Shown: in pieces, positions 35,287 through 44,359 of the stretch
Numbering within the stretch: position 1 is the stretch's first letter
How the letters are laid out: the number at the start of each line of letters is the position of its first letter
From: Paludibacter sp963678465
GTDB lineage: Bacteria > Bacteroidota > Bacteroidia > Bacteroidales > Paludibacteraceae
Reading direction: 5' to 3'
Assembly: GCA_963678465.1 (NCBI GenBank)
Contig: OY782858.1
Location: 1,240,001-1,304,000 of the forward strand
DNA length: 64,000 bases
Translations under genes and position numbers: made by a program
The notes under the pieces: model-generated
The model's input: only the letters and a program-made list of their open reading frames with translations
Told to the model about the DNA's origin: nothing
Database searches by the model: none

Positions 35287-36441
35287 ATGACTAAAGTACT
35301 TTTTTTATCTGCCTGGTATCCAAACAGAAACGACCTAATGTCGGGATTGTTTGTACGTAAACATGCCGAAGCGGTAGCCAAATACGCTAAAGTGGCCGTG
35401 CTTTATGTGGTGGTAGATAAAAATATCGATAAAACAGAAATTACAACAAATACTGACAATAATATTACCGAAATCATTGTATATTTCCCTGCTTCTCATC
35501 GCAGGTATTTCAGAAGGACAGAAGTATTGTTGAATTTTGCGAAAGCGTACGTAAAAGGTTTTCATCTTTTGCATAGTATGTGGGGAAAACCAGACATTTT
35601 ACAAGCAAATGTATTTACCCGAACTGCTGTGGTCGCTTATATCTACAAATTGTTGTACAGAAAGCCTTATGTAGTCATTGAACACTGGACCCGCTATTTC
35701 AGAACCAAAACTTTCGATAATTATTTTCATAAACTGATAAGTCAACTGGTGGCGCGCAAAGCTGCTGCTGTTATGCCTGTAACCGCTCATTTACAATCGA
35801 ACATGATGCGTCATGGAATGCAAAATTCAAATTATATTGTTGTAAACAATGTGGTAGACAACTTTTTTTTCGCTGAGAAAGCAATTACGAAAAGTGATAA
35901 AAAAATACTGCTCAATGTAAGTTGCTTCGACGATGAACAAAAGAATCTGAGTGGACTACTACATGTAGTTGATAAAATATATAAAACCCGACAGGATTTT
36001 GTACTTTATATGGTCGGAACCGGAACCGATTTCGACCTGATACAAGGCAAAGCCGCCGAAAAAGAGCTGCTTAACACAGCTGTTGTATTTACAGGAATGC
36101 TTCAGGGCGAAAATCTTGCCGAATTGTTTATGAAAAGTGATTTTCTGGTTATGTTTTCGAATTATGAAAATATTCCGGTCGTTATATCAGAAAGCCTTGT
36201 GTGCGGAAAACCTGTTATATCGTCGAATGTTGGCGGTATTTCGGAACATATTGACGCCGGGAATGGAATTCTTGTCGAGCGCAACGACGAAAAAGGGCTA
36301 GCCGATGCTATACTTTGGATGCTGGACAACTATGGAACTTACGATGCAGCTTCGATAGCAAATCAAGCCAGAAATAAATACTCGTTTAGCGCAGTGGGTG
36401 AACGTTTATTTTCAATCTATAAACAAATACTTTCTGAATAA
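35287..36441 (+). CDS. Glycosyltransferase family 4
   Basis: A GT-B fold enzyme of 384 residues. The N-terminal domain begins VLFLSAWYPNRNDLMSGLFVRKHAEA; the C-terminal domain has ILLNVSCFDDEQKNLSGLLH, the donor-binding EX7E region ENIPVVISESLVCGKPVISSN and GGISEHIDAGNGILV. It transfers a nucleotide-activated sugar to a growing glycan; donor and acceptor are unknown. It is tightly spaced between the acyltransferase-like gene and the flippase gene. Confidence 0.88.
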   Translation: MTKVLFLSAWYPNRNDLMSGLFVRKHAEAVAKYAKVAVLYVVVDKNIDKTEITTNTDNNITEIIVYFPASHRRYFRRTEVLLNFAKAYVKGFHLLHSMWGKPDILQANVFTRTAVVAYIYKLLYRKPYVVIEHWTRYFRTKTFDNYFHKLISQLVARKAAAVMPVTAHLQSNMMRHGMQNSNYIVVNNVVDNFFFAEKAITKSDKKILLNVSCFDDEQKNLSGLLHVVDKIYKTRQDFVLYMVGTGTDFDLIQGKAAEKELLNTAVVFTGMLQGENLAELFMKSDFLVMFSNYENIPVVISESLVCGKPVISSNVGGISEHIDAGNGILVERNDEKGLADAILWMLDNYGTYDAASIANQARNKYSFSAVGERLFSIYKQILSE

Positions 36442-36544
36442 TTTGGAAAGAACATGAAAAGCTACCGGTGCAATGGGCAATGCTCAACAATAAACGATTT
36501 CCAACAATATCTTCGTGGCAGTTATTGTTTTGAAAAATTGATAA

Positions 36545-37798
36545 ATGAAACAAGTAGAAAACATAAAGCTGAGATTTAAAAGCAATGGAAAAGTAGTGGA
36601 GAACTATTTTTTCATGACTGCTCTCCAAATCATCAGTTCGGCATTCGGTGTCCTAATTTACCCTTACCTCATCAGGGTGCTTGGCTCCGAGAGTTACGGT
36701 TTATATGTTTTTGCCATTGCCACGGCGTCTTATTTTATTGGCATTGTATCGTTTGGCTTTAGTTTTCCGGGCGTGAAAGCCATAGCTCAGAACAAGGATA
36801 ATCTGCAGATTAAAAGCGATGTTGTTTCTTCTGTTTTTACATCAAAGATCCTTTTAGGAATCGTAAGCTTAGTTATATTCATAGGCCTTTTACTCACAGT
36901 TCCGTTGCTAAAGGAACATAAAAGCCTGTTTATAATTGCATATGCTCAAATTTTAAGCGAGATTCTTTTTCCTGTATGGTATTTTCAGGGTGTACAAAAA
37001 ATGAAGATTGTCACTTATTTTCAGCTTGCATCACGCATTTTATCGTTACCATTTATTTTTATTTTAGTACGCTCGTCGGATGATTTGCTCCCATATGCTT
37101 TCGTTGCTACCTTATCGGTTGTGCTTCCGGCTCTTGCTTTGTACATTTATCTTATCCGCCACGAAAACCTTACTATAAGGCTTCAACCCATAAAGAAACT
37201 AACTGCATATTTCAGAGAAGCCATGCCTTTTTTCTGGTCGTCAACAGCCGGTACCATCAAGCAGGAAAGCGTAACAATTATTATCGGCGCCTGCTTCGGA
37301 ATGAAAGATGTGGCTTTATACGACCTTGCCAACAAACTTATTATGCTGCCCCGAATGCTCACAATGAGCATAAATACGGCGTTGTTTCCCAAGGTGATAG
37401 AAGATATTAAGTCCGAAACAATTAAAAAAATTGAAAAATATGAAACAATAATTGGATTGGCGGTAGTACTTTTTATTGCCCTATTCGGGTATTGGATTAT
37501 TTGGTTGCTTGGAGGAAAAGAAATGACTGACGCCTACCCTTTGGCCATCGTACTCAGCTTTACTGTGCTTACATGGCTTGTGGTAGGTTGTTATATTAAT
37601 TTTGTATTTGTACCTCAAAACAAATATTATTTTGTAACTCGTAATCAGATTGTTGCGCTTATTTCATTTGTAGTTTTTTGCATCCCGGCCCTCTTTCTTA
37701 CTTCGGGCATAATGGTAGTTGTAGTGGCACTAAGCCTTTCGGGCTTTAGCGAAATAGCCTACAGCAAATATCTTATCCACAAAAATAAATTGCTATGA
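36545..37798 (+). CDS. Polysaccharide flippase (Wzx/MATE-like)
   Basis: 417 residues with about twelve hydrophobic helices. The N-terminus NYFFMTALQIISSAFGVLIYPYLIRVLG matches the oligosaccharide flippase family, and GWIIWLLGGKEMTDAYPL-like LFGYWIIWLLGGKEM lies in the C-terminal half. It should move undecaprenyl-linked oligosaccharide across the inner membrane. Its stop overlaps the next gene's start by 4 bp (ATGA), implying coupled translation with the GT2 gene. Confidence 0.88.
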   Translation: MKQVENIKLRFKSNGKVVENYFFMTALQIISSAFGVLIYPYLIRVLGSESYGLYVFAIATASYFIGIVSFGFSFPGVKAIAQNKDNLQIKSDVVSSVFTSKILLGIVSLVIFIGLLLTVPLLKEHKSLFIIAYAQILSEILFPVWYFQGVQKMKIVTYFQLASRILSLPFIFILVRSSDDLLPYAFVATLSVVLPALALYIYLIRHENLTIRLQPIKKLTAYFREAMPFFWSSTAGTIKQESVTIIIGACFGMKDVALYDLANKLIMLPRMLTMSINTALFPKVIEDIKSETIKKIEKYETIIGLAVVLFIALFGYWIIWLLGGKEMTDAYPLAIVLSFTVLTWLVVGCYINFVFVPQNKYYFVTRNQIVALISFVVFCIPALFLTSGIMVVVVALSLSGFSEIAYSKYLIHKNKLL

Positions 37799-38793
37799 AT
37801 CCTAAAGTGTCAATACTGATTCCGGTTTACAATGTATCGGCATACATACAGAGATGTGCTCATAGCTTGTTCGAACAAACTTTTCGGGACGAAGTGGAAT
37901 TCATTATTGTAAACGATGCCACCCCTGACGACAGTGTGAAAAAGCTGCTCGAAGTAATTGAAAAATACCCGTTTCTGCAAGGCAAGATCAGAATCATTCA
38001 ACACGAACAAAACAAAGGACTTGCCTCTGCAAGAAAAACTGCCCTTAGCCATGCAACAGGCAATTACGTTTTGGTAGTGGACAGTGATGATTACATTGAT
38101 CCTGATATGGTTGAAGTACTTTACAGCGAAGCTGTTTCGCATAATGCCGACATAGTGGTTTCGGATATCATTATGGAATATGGCGACCGAACTGTTTACC
38201 GAACCGATTATCTTTCGGACGATCCGACCGAGCATTTCAGAGATATTGTGCTTGACGAAGCTTCGCACTCCTATTTATGCAACAAACTGATAAGACGGAC
38301 ATTGTATAACAGAAATGAATGTCAACCGCCGAATGGACTTAATTACCTGGAAGATAGACACACAATGATACGGCTGTTTTATTTTGCCGAAAAAATAATC
38401 AAAGTCAATCGGGGATTTTATCATTACGTTCATTATAATGTGAATGCCATTACCAAAACAAAAGGAGAAATGCACTTCGAAAATGTATTGCTCTTTTGGA
38501 AACTTTTGGATGAATTTTTAATTCAGCAAAATTGTTTTCCCAACGAGCCACATATCACCGAATTAGCAAAAGTGCGATGTAAAGTGATATTGATGTTCGA
38601 TACTAATTCAGTAGCTTTGCGCAAAAAATACGCTGATATGTTCTTTGCCGAAGAAATGCGTAACCTTAAATCTCTGACACCGGGCGAAAGATGTATGTTG
38701 TTTTTTATCCGGCAAAAATTATTTGGAGCGACGAAAACATTCAGGAAAATACTTTTAATAAAACAAAAACTATTACGCATAATTCAACGTTAA
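37795..38793 (+). CDS. Glycosyltransferase family 2
   Basis: A GT-A enzyme of 332 residues: KVSILIPVYNVSAYIQRCAHSL at the N-terminus, FIIVNDATPDDS, and the DXD in LVVDSDDYIDPDMVE. The C-terminal part carries NKLIRRTLY and a helical tail ending in KQKLLRIIQR. It adds a sugar to the lipid-linked acceptor. It overlaps the flippase gene and is the last of the glycan genes. Confidence 0.9.
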   Translation: MNPKVSILIPVYNVSAYIQRCAHSLFEQTFRDEVEFIIVNDATPDDSVKKLLEVIEKYPFLQGKIRIIQHEQNKGLASARKTALSHATGNYVLVVDSDDYIDPDMVEVLYSEAVSHNADIVVSDIIMEYGDRTVYRTDYLSDDPTEHFRDIVLDEASHSYLCNKLIRRTLYNRNECQPPNGLNYLEDRHTMIRLFYFAEKIIKVNRGFYHYVHYNVNAITKTKGEMHFENVLLFWKLLDEFLIQQNCFPNEPHITELAKVRCKVILMFDTNSVALRKKYADMFFAEEMRNLKSLTPGERCMLFFIRQKLFGATKTFRKILLIKQKLLRIIQR

Positions 38794-38826
38794 CTGACTG
38801 AATAATTTTTTTCAAACACATAAGAT

Positions 38827-39573
38827 ATGGAAGTACTTTTATACACTATTTTAGCTTTAACTGCGGCCAGTGTGGGTAGTGTGGCGCTAAGTGGATCACT
38901 GCTGTTACTCAACAATAAATGGCTGGGGAAGATTTCGGGCTATTTGCTCTACCTTGCCGGCGGAACGCTGCTTGCATCGGCTTTGCTGGGACTGATACCC
39001 GAAGCTGCCGAAACCCTGGACCTGCACGATTTGGTTTTATGGGTACTGATCGGTATTCTTTTCTTTTTTGTGCTCGAAAAAATTATACTTTGGCGCACCT
39101 GCCACAATAGTGACTGCGAAAGGCAAAACCATGCAGCAGCTCCCATGATTATCATTGGCGATGCTTTTCACAATGCCATCGATGGCGTGGTAATTGCCGC
39201 CTCGTTTCTCACTTCGCCCGAATTAGGATTTTTTGTCACCATTTCGGTGGTTTTACACGAAATTCCTCAGGAACTTGGCGATTTTGGCATCCTTATTAAA
39301 AGTGGATTTTCGCGTAAAAAAGCATTGTTTTACAATCTGCTTTCGGGAAGTAGTTCGCTCGTTGCCGGCATTTTGGCTTACTTCTTACTGGATCAGATAC
39401 AAGCATTTATTCCTTACACTATCGCTATTGCAGCGGCAAGTTTCCTTTATGTTTCGATGGCCGATCTGATCCCGGAAATGCACAAAGAAACCAAACCAAA
39501 AGAATCAATTATTCAGATACTAATGATTCTTTTGGGCGTTGCCATTATCATTCTTTCGTCGCACGAACATTAA
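38827..39573 (+). CDS. ZIP family metal transporter
   Basis: A 248-residue membrane protein with eight hydrophobic segments. Metal-binding helices are clear: HNAIDGVVIAASF and VVLHEIPQELGDFGIL, the two ZIP core motifs, plus a short Cys/His loop (WRTCHNSDCERQNH). It imports zinc or another divalent metal. It follows the GT2 gene by 33 bp but is probably unrelated to it in function. Its terminator lies inside the convergent lactonase gene. Confidence 0.9.
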   Translation: MEVLLYTILALTAASVGSVALSGSLLLLNNKWLGKISGYLLYLAGGTLLASALLGLIPEAAETLDLHDLVLWVLIGILFFFVLEKIILWRTCHNSDCERQNHAAAPMIIIGDAFHNAIDGVVIAASFLTSPELGFFVTISVVLHEIPQELGDFGILIKSGFSRKKALFYNLLSGSSSLVAGILAYFLLDQIQAFIPYTIAIAAASFLYVSMADLIPEMHKETKPKESIIQILMILLGVAIIILSSHEH

Positions 39574-39575
39574 CA

Positions 39576-40676
39576 TCAATATTCTTGCAAACAAACCGGA
39601 GCAGGAAGCTCCATCTTAATGCCGGAATCCGTAAGGGTTCCGGTTTTTTTGTTGCGTTTAAAAACTACAATCTGATGCGTCCGCTGGTTAGCTACCAACA
39701 GGTATTTTCCATCCTTTGTAATTGTGAAATTACGTGGACCATCGCCCAGTACCGAAGTTTGGTCTATAAAAGAAAGCTTTCCGTCCTTCCGAATAGCAAA
39801 ACAAGTGATATCATTGGCTGTGCCCCTGTTGGTGGCATATAAAAACTTTCCATCGGGCGAGATGTGAATATCGGCAGCTCCGGTCTTAATGTTTTCTTTC
39901 TTCACCACCGTTGTTTCGTCGAGCAGCTCAAGCTTTCCGTTGTTGAAACCAATGACCGATACTGTTCCATCCATTTCCTGAAGTAAATACAGGTATTTTC
40001 CATCCTTACTGAATACCGAATGACGCGGACCACTGCCTAATTTCACTTTCAAGCGGTCTGTTTCGGTCAACACAGCTTCGGTTGATGAAGGCTGATAACG
40101 ATAAGCGGTGACATAATCGGTACCAAGGTCGTTGACCAACATAAAGCGCATATCAGGCGAAAAAATAGTTTGATGGACATAAGGTTTTTTCTGTCGCACC
40201 GGATCAATGCCATTCCCAGTGTGCTGAACGGTTTGAACGACTTCGCTCAACGAGCCATCGGCGCTTCGGGCAAACACACCAACACTTCCGCCGCTGTAGT
40301 TAGCCGTGATCACATGTTGTTTCGAAACAGTCACATAACAAGGATCGGCGCCAGCTGCCTGCACTTGATTGAGTAGTGTAAGTTTTCCCGTTTTTGCGTC
40401 CATCACAAAAGCGCTGATCATACTACTTTCGCCCCGTTCGCTGATAGAATATACGTTTTTCCTGTCGGGACTAATGGCCAGATAGCTCGGGTCCTGCACA
40501 TTTTCGGCAGCCACATTTATTTTAATATCCTGCTTCACAACATTGATACTTAAGTTGTAAATCCCTTTGCTCGAAGTTTTACTTGTATAAGTACCAACCA
40601 AAAAATTATAATTTTCCTTTGCCGACAATTCACTCATTACACTCAATATAGTTACAATTAAAAATATACGTTTCAT
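39576..40676 (-). CDS. Exported lactonase-family seven-bladed beta-propeller
   Basis: It begins with a signal peptide (MKRIFLIVTILSVMSELSA). An in-frame ATG at 40841 adds 55 residues through repeat-derived sequence and is rejected. Blades show YLAISPDRKNVYSISE, TANYSGGSVGVFARSADGSL, GSGPRHSVFSKDGKYLY and GDGPRNFTITKDGKYLLVANQ, as in the Pgl-type 6-phosphogluconolactonase family. The signal peptide argues for a periplasmic substrate rather than cytosolic 6-phosphogluconolactone. About 366 residues. Its last codons double as the terminator of the convergent ZIP gene. Confidence 0.85.
   Translation of the reverse strand: MKRIFLIVTILSVMSELSAKENYNFLVGTYTSKTSSKGIYNLSINVVKQDIKINVAAENVQDPSYLAISPDRKNVYSISERGESSMISAFVMDAKTGKLTLLNQVQAAGADPCYVTVSKQHVITANYSGGSVGVFARSADGSLSEVVQTVQHTGNGIDPVRQKKPYVHQTIFSPDMRFMLVNDLGTDYVTAYRYQPSSTEAVLTETDRLKVKLGSGPRHSVFSKDGKYLYLLQEMDGTVSVIGFNNGKLELLDETTVVKKENIKTGAADIHISPDGKFLYATNRGTANDITCFAIRKDGKLSFIDQTSVLGDGPRNFTITKDGKYLLVANQRTHQIVVFKRNKKTGTLTDSGIKMELPAPVCLQEY
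39622..39650 (+). terminator. Terminator of the ZIP gene inside the lactonase coding sequence
   Basis: CCGGAA (39622-39627) pairs with TTCCGG (39638-39643), followed by TTTTTTT (39644-39650). On the other strand these bases encode the T-G-T-L-T-D-S-G region near the lactonase C-terminus. Confidence 0.75.
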
Positions 40677-40921
40677 ACCTGTCTTAATTTTGATGAGTTC
40701 AAAAGTAATTAAATTTATAGAATTGTACGCATAGTGGGAAAAGTTTCGGGTTTCGAGCCTGCCTCCTGAAAAATGAGGGAGGTTTCGGGTTAAAGAATAA
40801 GAAGTTAAAATTGAAGTTAAGAAGTTACTGAAGTAAAACAATTCAACAATTCAATTAATCAGTTATTCAATTATTCAACAGTTTAACAATTCAACACTTA
40901 CACAGTTACACAGGTCTTTTG

Positions 40922-40952
40922 TTGACGTTTTCATAAAAATTAATTACCTTTG
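40922..40952 (+). promoter_or_regulatory. Promoter of proS
   Basis: TTG (40922-40924), 20 bp and TACCTTTG (40945-40952), 44 bp before the proS ATG. Confidence 0.7.
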
Positions 40953-40996
40953 CACTCCAAAACTTTAAACAGTAAATAGATAAACAATATACAGAA

Positions 40997-42469
40997 ATGG
41001 CAAAAGAACTTACTTCGCGAAGTGAAAATTACTCGCAATGGTACAATGATTTGGTGATAAAAGCCGACCTGGCCGAAAACTCGGCAGTGCGCGGCTGCAT
41101 GGTGATAAAGCCTTATGGTTATGCAATATGGGAAAAAATACAGGCTGAACTCGACCGCATGTTCAAAGAAACCGGACATGTGAACGCCTATTTTCCATTG
41201 TTTATTCCCAAATCTTTTTTGAGCAAAGAAGCCGAACATGTGGAAGGATTTGCCAAAGAATGTGCTGTGGTTACGCATCATCGCCTTATGGCCGACCCTA
41301 ACGGAAAAGGACTTATAGTGGATCCCGATGCAAAACTCGAAGAAGAATTAATCGTTCGTCCTACCTCCGAAACAATTATTTGGAGTACATATAAAAACTG
41401 GATTCAGTCCTACCGCGACCTTCCCATTCTTGTAAATCAATGGGCCAATGTGGTGCGTTGGGAAATGCGTACGCGCTTGTTTCTTCGTACGGCCGAATTT
41501 CTGTGGCAGGAAGGTCACACAGCACATGCCACCGAGCAGGAAGCCGTAGCCGAAGCCAAACAAATGCTCGAAGTGTATGCCGATTTTGCCGAACGCTTTA
41601 TGGCTGTTCCGGTGCTGAAAGGTGTAAAATCGGCTAACGAACGTTTTGCCGGCGCACTCGAAACTTTTTGTATCGAAGCGCTTATGCAGGACGGAAAAGC
41701 ATTACAGGCCGGTACTTCGCACTTCTTAGGTCAGAATTTTGCCAAAGCTTTCGATGTTACTTTTGTTGACAAGAGCAATAAGCTTGATTATGTTTGGGCT
41801 ACTTCGTGGGGTGTTTCTACCCGTTTGATGGGTGCGCTTATCATGACGCACTCCGACGACAATGGTTTGGTGCTCCCTCCTAACCTCGCTCCTTTCCAGG
41901 TAGTGATTGTACCAATTTATAAAAACGAAGAACAACTGGCCGCCATCAGCGAAAAAGTGAATCAACTGATTCCGGCCTTAAGAGCAATGGGCATCAGCGT
42001 GAAATTCGACAACAACGACAACAAAAAGCCAGGATGGAAATTTGCCGAATACGAACTCAAAGGCGTTCCTGTTCGTCTGGCCATTGGTGCACGCGACCTC
42101 GAAAACGGTACTGTGGAAGTTGCCCGTCGTGATACCCTGACAAAAGAAACGGTACAGATGGAAGGCATCGAAAATTACATTGCCGCATTACTCAAAGATA
42201 TCCAGGCCACCATTTTCAAAAAAGCAGTAGATTTCCGCACTTCCGTTACCCGCGAAGTAAATTCGTACGACGAATTTAAAGTTGAAATCGAAAAAGGAGG
42301 CTTCCTGATGTGTCATTGGGACGGAACACCCGAGACAGAAGAAAAAATCAAGGAAGAAACAAAGGCTACTATCCGCTGTATCCCACTCGATGGTGATAAA
42401 ACTCCGGGAACTTGTATGGTTACCGGTAAACCTTCGGCACAACGAGTGGTCTTTGCCCGGGCCTACTAA
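40997..42469 (+). CDS. proS: Prolyl-tRNA synthetase, archaeal/eukaryotic type
   Basis: It charges tRNA-Pro with proline; its tRNA(TGG) is at 23104. Class II motifs: KPYGYAIWEKIQAELDRMFK with VNAYFPLFIPKSF (motif 1 region), RPTSETIIW and RTRLFLRTAEFLWQEGHTAHAT (motif 2), and SWGVSTRLMGALIMTHSDDNG (motif 3). The anticodon-binding domain follows at about 285-385, and a C-terminal zinc-domain-like extension ends in FARAY. At 490 residues with no editing insertion it is the ProS-type 3 form, common in Bacteroidota. Confidence 0.96.
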   Translation: MAKELTSRSENYSQWYNDLVIKADLAENSAVRGCMVIKPYGYAIWEKIQAELDRMFKETGHVNAYFPLFIPKSFLSKEAEHVEGFAKECAVVTHHRLMADPNGKGLIVDPDAKLEEELIVRPTSETIIWSTYKNWIQSYRDLPILVNQWANVVRWEMRTRLFLRTAEFLWQEGHTAHATEQEAVAEAKQMLEVYADFAERFMAVPVLKGVKSANERFAGALETFCIEALMQDGKALQAGTSHFLGQNFAKAFDVTFVDKSNKLDYVWATSWGVSTRLMGALIMTHSDDNGLVLPPNLAPFQVVIVPIYKNEEQLAAISEKVNQLIPALRAMGISVKFDNNDNKKPGWKFAEYELKGVPVRLAIGARDLENGTVEVARRDTLTKETVQMEGIENYIAALLKDIQATIFKKAVDFRTSVTREVNSYDEFKVEIEKGGFLMCHWDGTPETEEKIKEETKATIRCIPLDGDKTPGTCMVTGKPSAQRVVFARAY

Positions 42470-42529
42470 CAAAACTCAAATCAAAGGAGAGCAACGACTT
42501 CGTCGCTCATTTTGATGCTTTCATTCAAA

Positions 42530-42567
42530 CAAAAAAGAGATGCTTCAAAAAAAAGCATCTCTTTTTG
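42530..42567 (+). terminator. Terminator of proS
   Basis: AAAAAGAGATGCTT pairs with AAGCATCTCTTTTT, giving a strong stem followed by a T run, about 60 bp past the stop. Confidence 0.85.
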
Positions 42568-42669
42568 TTTTATATATCCACCCGAAAGAAAATAACTTCC
42601 ACCAATCATTCTCTTCCTTCCCTTCAATACCCTATTCTTTTGATTTTGTGTAAATTTCCTCCAAAAACC

Positions 42670-42700
42670 TTGCTGCTGCTAAATATGTTTTTTACCTTTG
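42670..42700 (+). promoter_or_regulatory. Promoter upstream of the Fic gene
   Basis: TTG (42670-42672), 20 bp and TACCTTTG (42693-42700). The leader to the Fic ATG would be about 175 nt, so a second, closer promoter is possible. Confidence 0.55.
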
Positions 42701-42840
42701 GACGAAAAAATAACAAGCTGCAACACATACGACAACATAAACGCAATGATATTTGTAGGTGTATAAGAGAAATATGGGCAATGAGTATATTGATGTTATG
42801 GCTCATTATAAGAAAAAATAAAGCTCGTTTGTGCTGAAAA

Positions 42841-42870
42841 GTGAGCTATATTTTGTATGTTTGTGAGCTA
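42841..42870 (+). promoter_or_regulatory. Paired GTGAGCTA direct repeats, possible Fic operator
   Basis: Two identical 8-mers (longer as TGTGAGCTA/AGTGAGCTA) are 22 bp apart, about two helical turns, and end 12 bp before the Fic start. The Fic protein has an N-terminal winged helix, so autoregulation is plausible but unproven. Confidence 0.35.
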
Positions 42871-42882
42871 AAAATACAAATT

Positions 42883-43920
42883 ATGCCAGAAACGAGACAA
42901 ATAGAAATTCTAAATTTCATTCGGAACAATGCAAATTGTTCTTCGGGCGAAATTCACAAAGAGTTTGCAGCTTCGATTAGCTATGCGACAGTTAAACGAA
43001 TTCTAACTCAACTACTAACAGAGAAATTCATAATCTCGGAAGGGAAAGGAAAAGGAACAAGATACTTTATTTCACCGTCTTATGAACTGTTGTATTCGAT
43101 TGATTTAGAAAGTTATTACGAAAAAGAAATAGACGAAAGACAAATTAAAGAAGAGTTCAACTTAGAGGTTTTTGATTTGTTAGGCAATACAGCCATTTAT
43201 AGCGAAACAGAGCTTAAGAAACTTTCGGATTTACAACAAAAATACACAGAGAATATTTCGCAATTGTCAGAATTTGAATACAGGAAAGAACTTGAAAGAC
43301 TTGCCATTGATTTAAGTTGGAAATCGTCGCAAATTGAAGGGAATACTTACTCTCTGCTGGAAACTGAGAGACTACTTAAGGATAAAGAAACTGCTGCCGG
43401 AAAAACGAAAGAAGAAGCAATTATGCTTCTGAATCACAAAGATGCAATAGATTTCATTGTCGAAAATCCGGATTATTTAATTCCATTGAAGATTTCTAAA
43501 ATTGAAGATATTCATAGCCTTTTGATAAAAGAATTGGCTGTTGACAAAAACCTGAGAAAACGTAGGGTTGGTATTTCCGGAACTAACTATCGACCGCTTG
43601 ACAATGAATTTCAAATACGAGAGGCTTTGGAATCAGCTTGCAAGTTGGTGAATATGAAAGAAAACATATTTGAAAAGGCATTGCTGATTTTGGTGTTGAT
43701 TTCTTATATTCAACCCTTTATGGACGGCAACAAGAGAACAGCAAGAATTGTAAGTAATGCAATTTTGATGAACTATAAACATTGTCCCATTTCATTTAGA
43801 ACAATCGACTCTGTAGATTACAAAAAAGCTATGTTACTCTTTTACGAACAGAACAATATTTCGCGATTTAAAGAGATATTTATCAGCCAGTTTGAATTTG
43901 CGGTTAAGACCTATTTTTAA
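42883..43920 (+). CDS. Fic-family protein with winged-helix N-terminus and altered catalytic motif
   Basis: 345 residues from MPETRQ; an ATG at 42841 adds residues through the GTGAGCTA repeat and is not preferred. An N-terminal winged helix (about 1-65, GEIHKEFAASISYATVKRIL) precedes a helical linker and the Fic domain. An inhibitory motif SSQIEGN (S148...E152-G153) is present. The Fic motif reads QPFMDGNKRTAR: the catalytic His is Gln277 (codon CAA). Fic proteins AMPylate or otherwise modify targets; loss of His suggests a dead or divergent enzyme, perhaps now mainly a regulator. A sequencing error would need CAT/CAC to CAA. Confidence 0.85.
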   Translation: MPETRQIEILNFIRNNANCSSGEIHKEFAASISYATVKRILTQLLTEKFIISEGKGKGTRYFISPSYELLYSIDLESYYEKEIDERQIKEEFNLEVFDLLGNTAIYSETELKKLSDLQQKYTENISQLSEFEYRKELERLAIDLSWKSSQIEGNTYSLLETERLLKDKETAAGKTKEEAIMLLNHKDAIDFIVENPDYLIPLKISKIEDIHSLLIKELAVDKNLRKRRVGISGTNYRPLDNEFQIREALESACKLVNMKENIFEKALLILVLISYIQPFMDGNKRTARIVSNAILMNYKHCPISFRTIDSVDYKKAMLLFYEQNNISRFKEIFISQFEFAVKTYF

Positions 43921-44080
43921 AACAAAATTACAAAATATCGAAGCCATAATACATTATGCACACAGGCTGACTTTACGAGCACATAGCAGGTTTTAATGGG
44001 CAATCGTAAAAAACAATGACATTGATTTAAATTTGTAATTTTGCTATTCAACAACAAATATCTTCATCAAATCAAGACAA

Positions 44081-44338
44081 ATGAGTAAAGCTAAAATATC
44101 AATACGTTTTTTTGACGACCGTGAAGTGCGTGCCCTTTGGGACGAAGCAAATGCTAAATGGTGGTTCTCGGTTTTAGATATTGTTGCTGTGCTTACCGAT
44201 CAGGATGATTATGCTAAAACCCGTAATTATTGGAAATATCTCAAAGCTAAGCTAAAGAAAGAAAATAGTCAAGTGGTTAGTGCCACTACCCACTTGAAAC
44301 TTTTGGTACCCAAGATGCATTCAACTTTCCGACGATAG
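44081..44338 (+). pseudogene. Truncated BRO-N/antirepressor-like gene
   Basis: The first 70 residues (RFFDDREVRALWDEANAKWW, FSVLDIVAVLTDQDDYAKTR, NYWKYLKAKLKKE) match the N-terminal BRO domain of phage and conjugative-element antirepressors. Full-length relatives continue after QLKL with a conserved APDGK region; here the frame turns into LVPKMHSTFRR and stops, and no continuation is seen in the other frames. It probably is a broken accessory gene. It lies directly before the 42-bp minisatellite, which may have caused the truncation. Confidence 0.65.
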
Positions 44339-44359
44339 TTTTACGTTCTTCCAAAATAC

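Larger units (their letters stand above)
42568..42882. other. Gap between proS and the Fic gene with a promoter and direct repeats
   Basis: No gene is supported. It holds a promoter (42670-42700) and two copies of GTGAGCTA (42841-42848 and 42863-42870), 22 bp apart, just before the Fic start. Confidence 0.5.
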
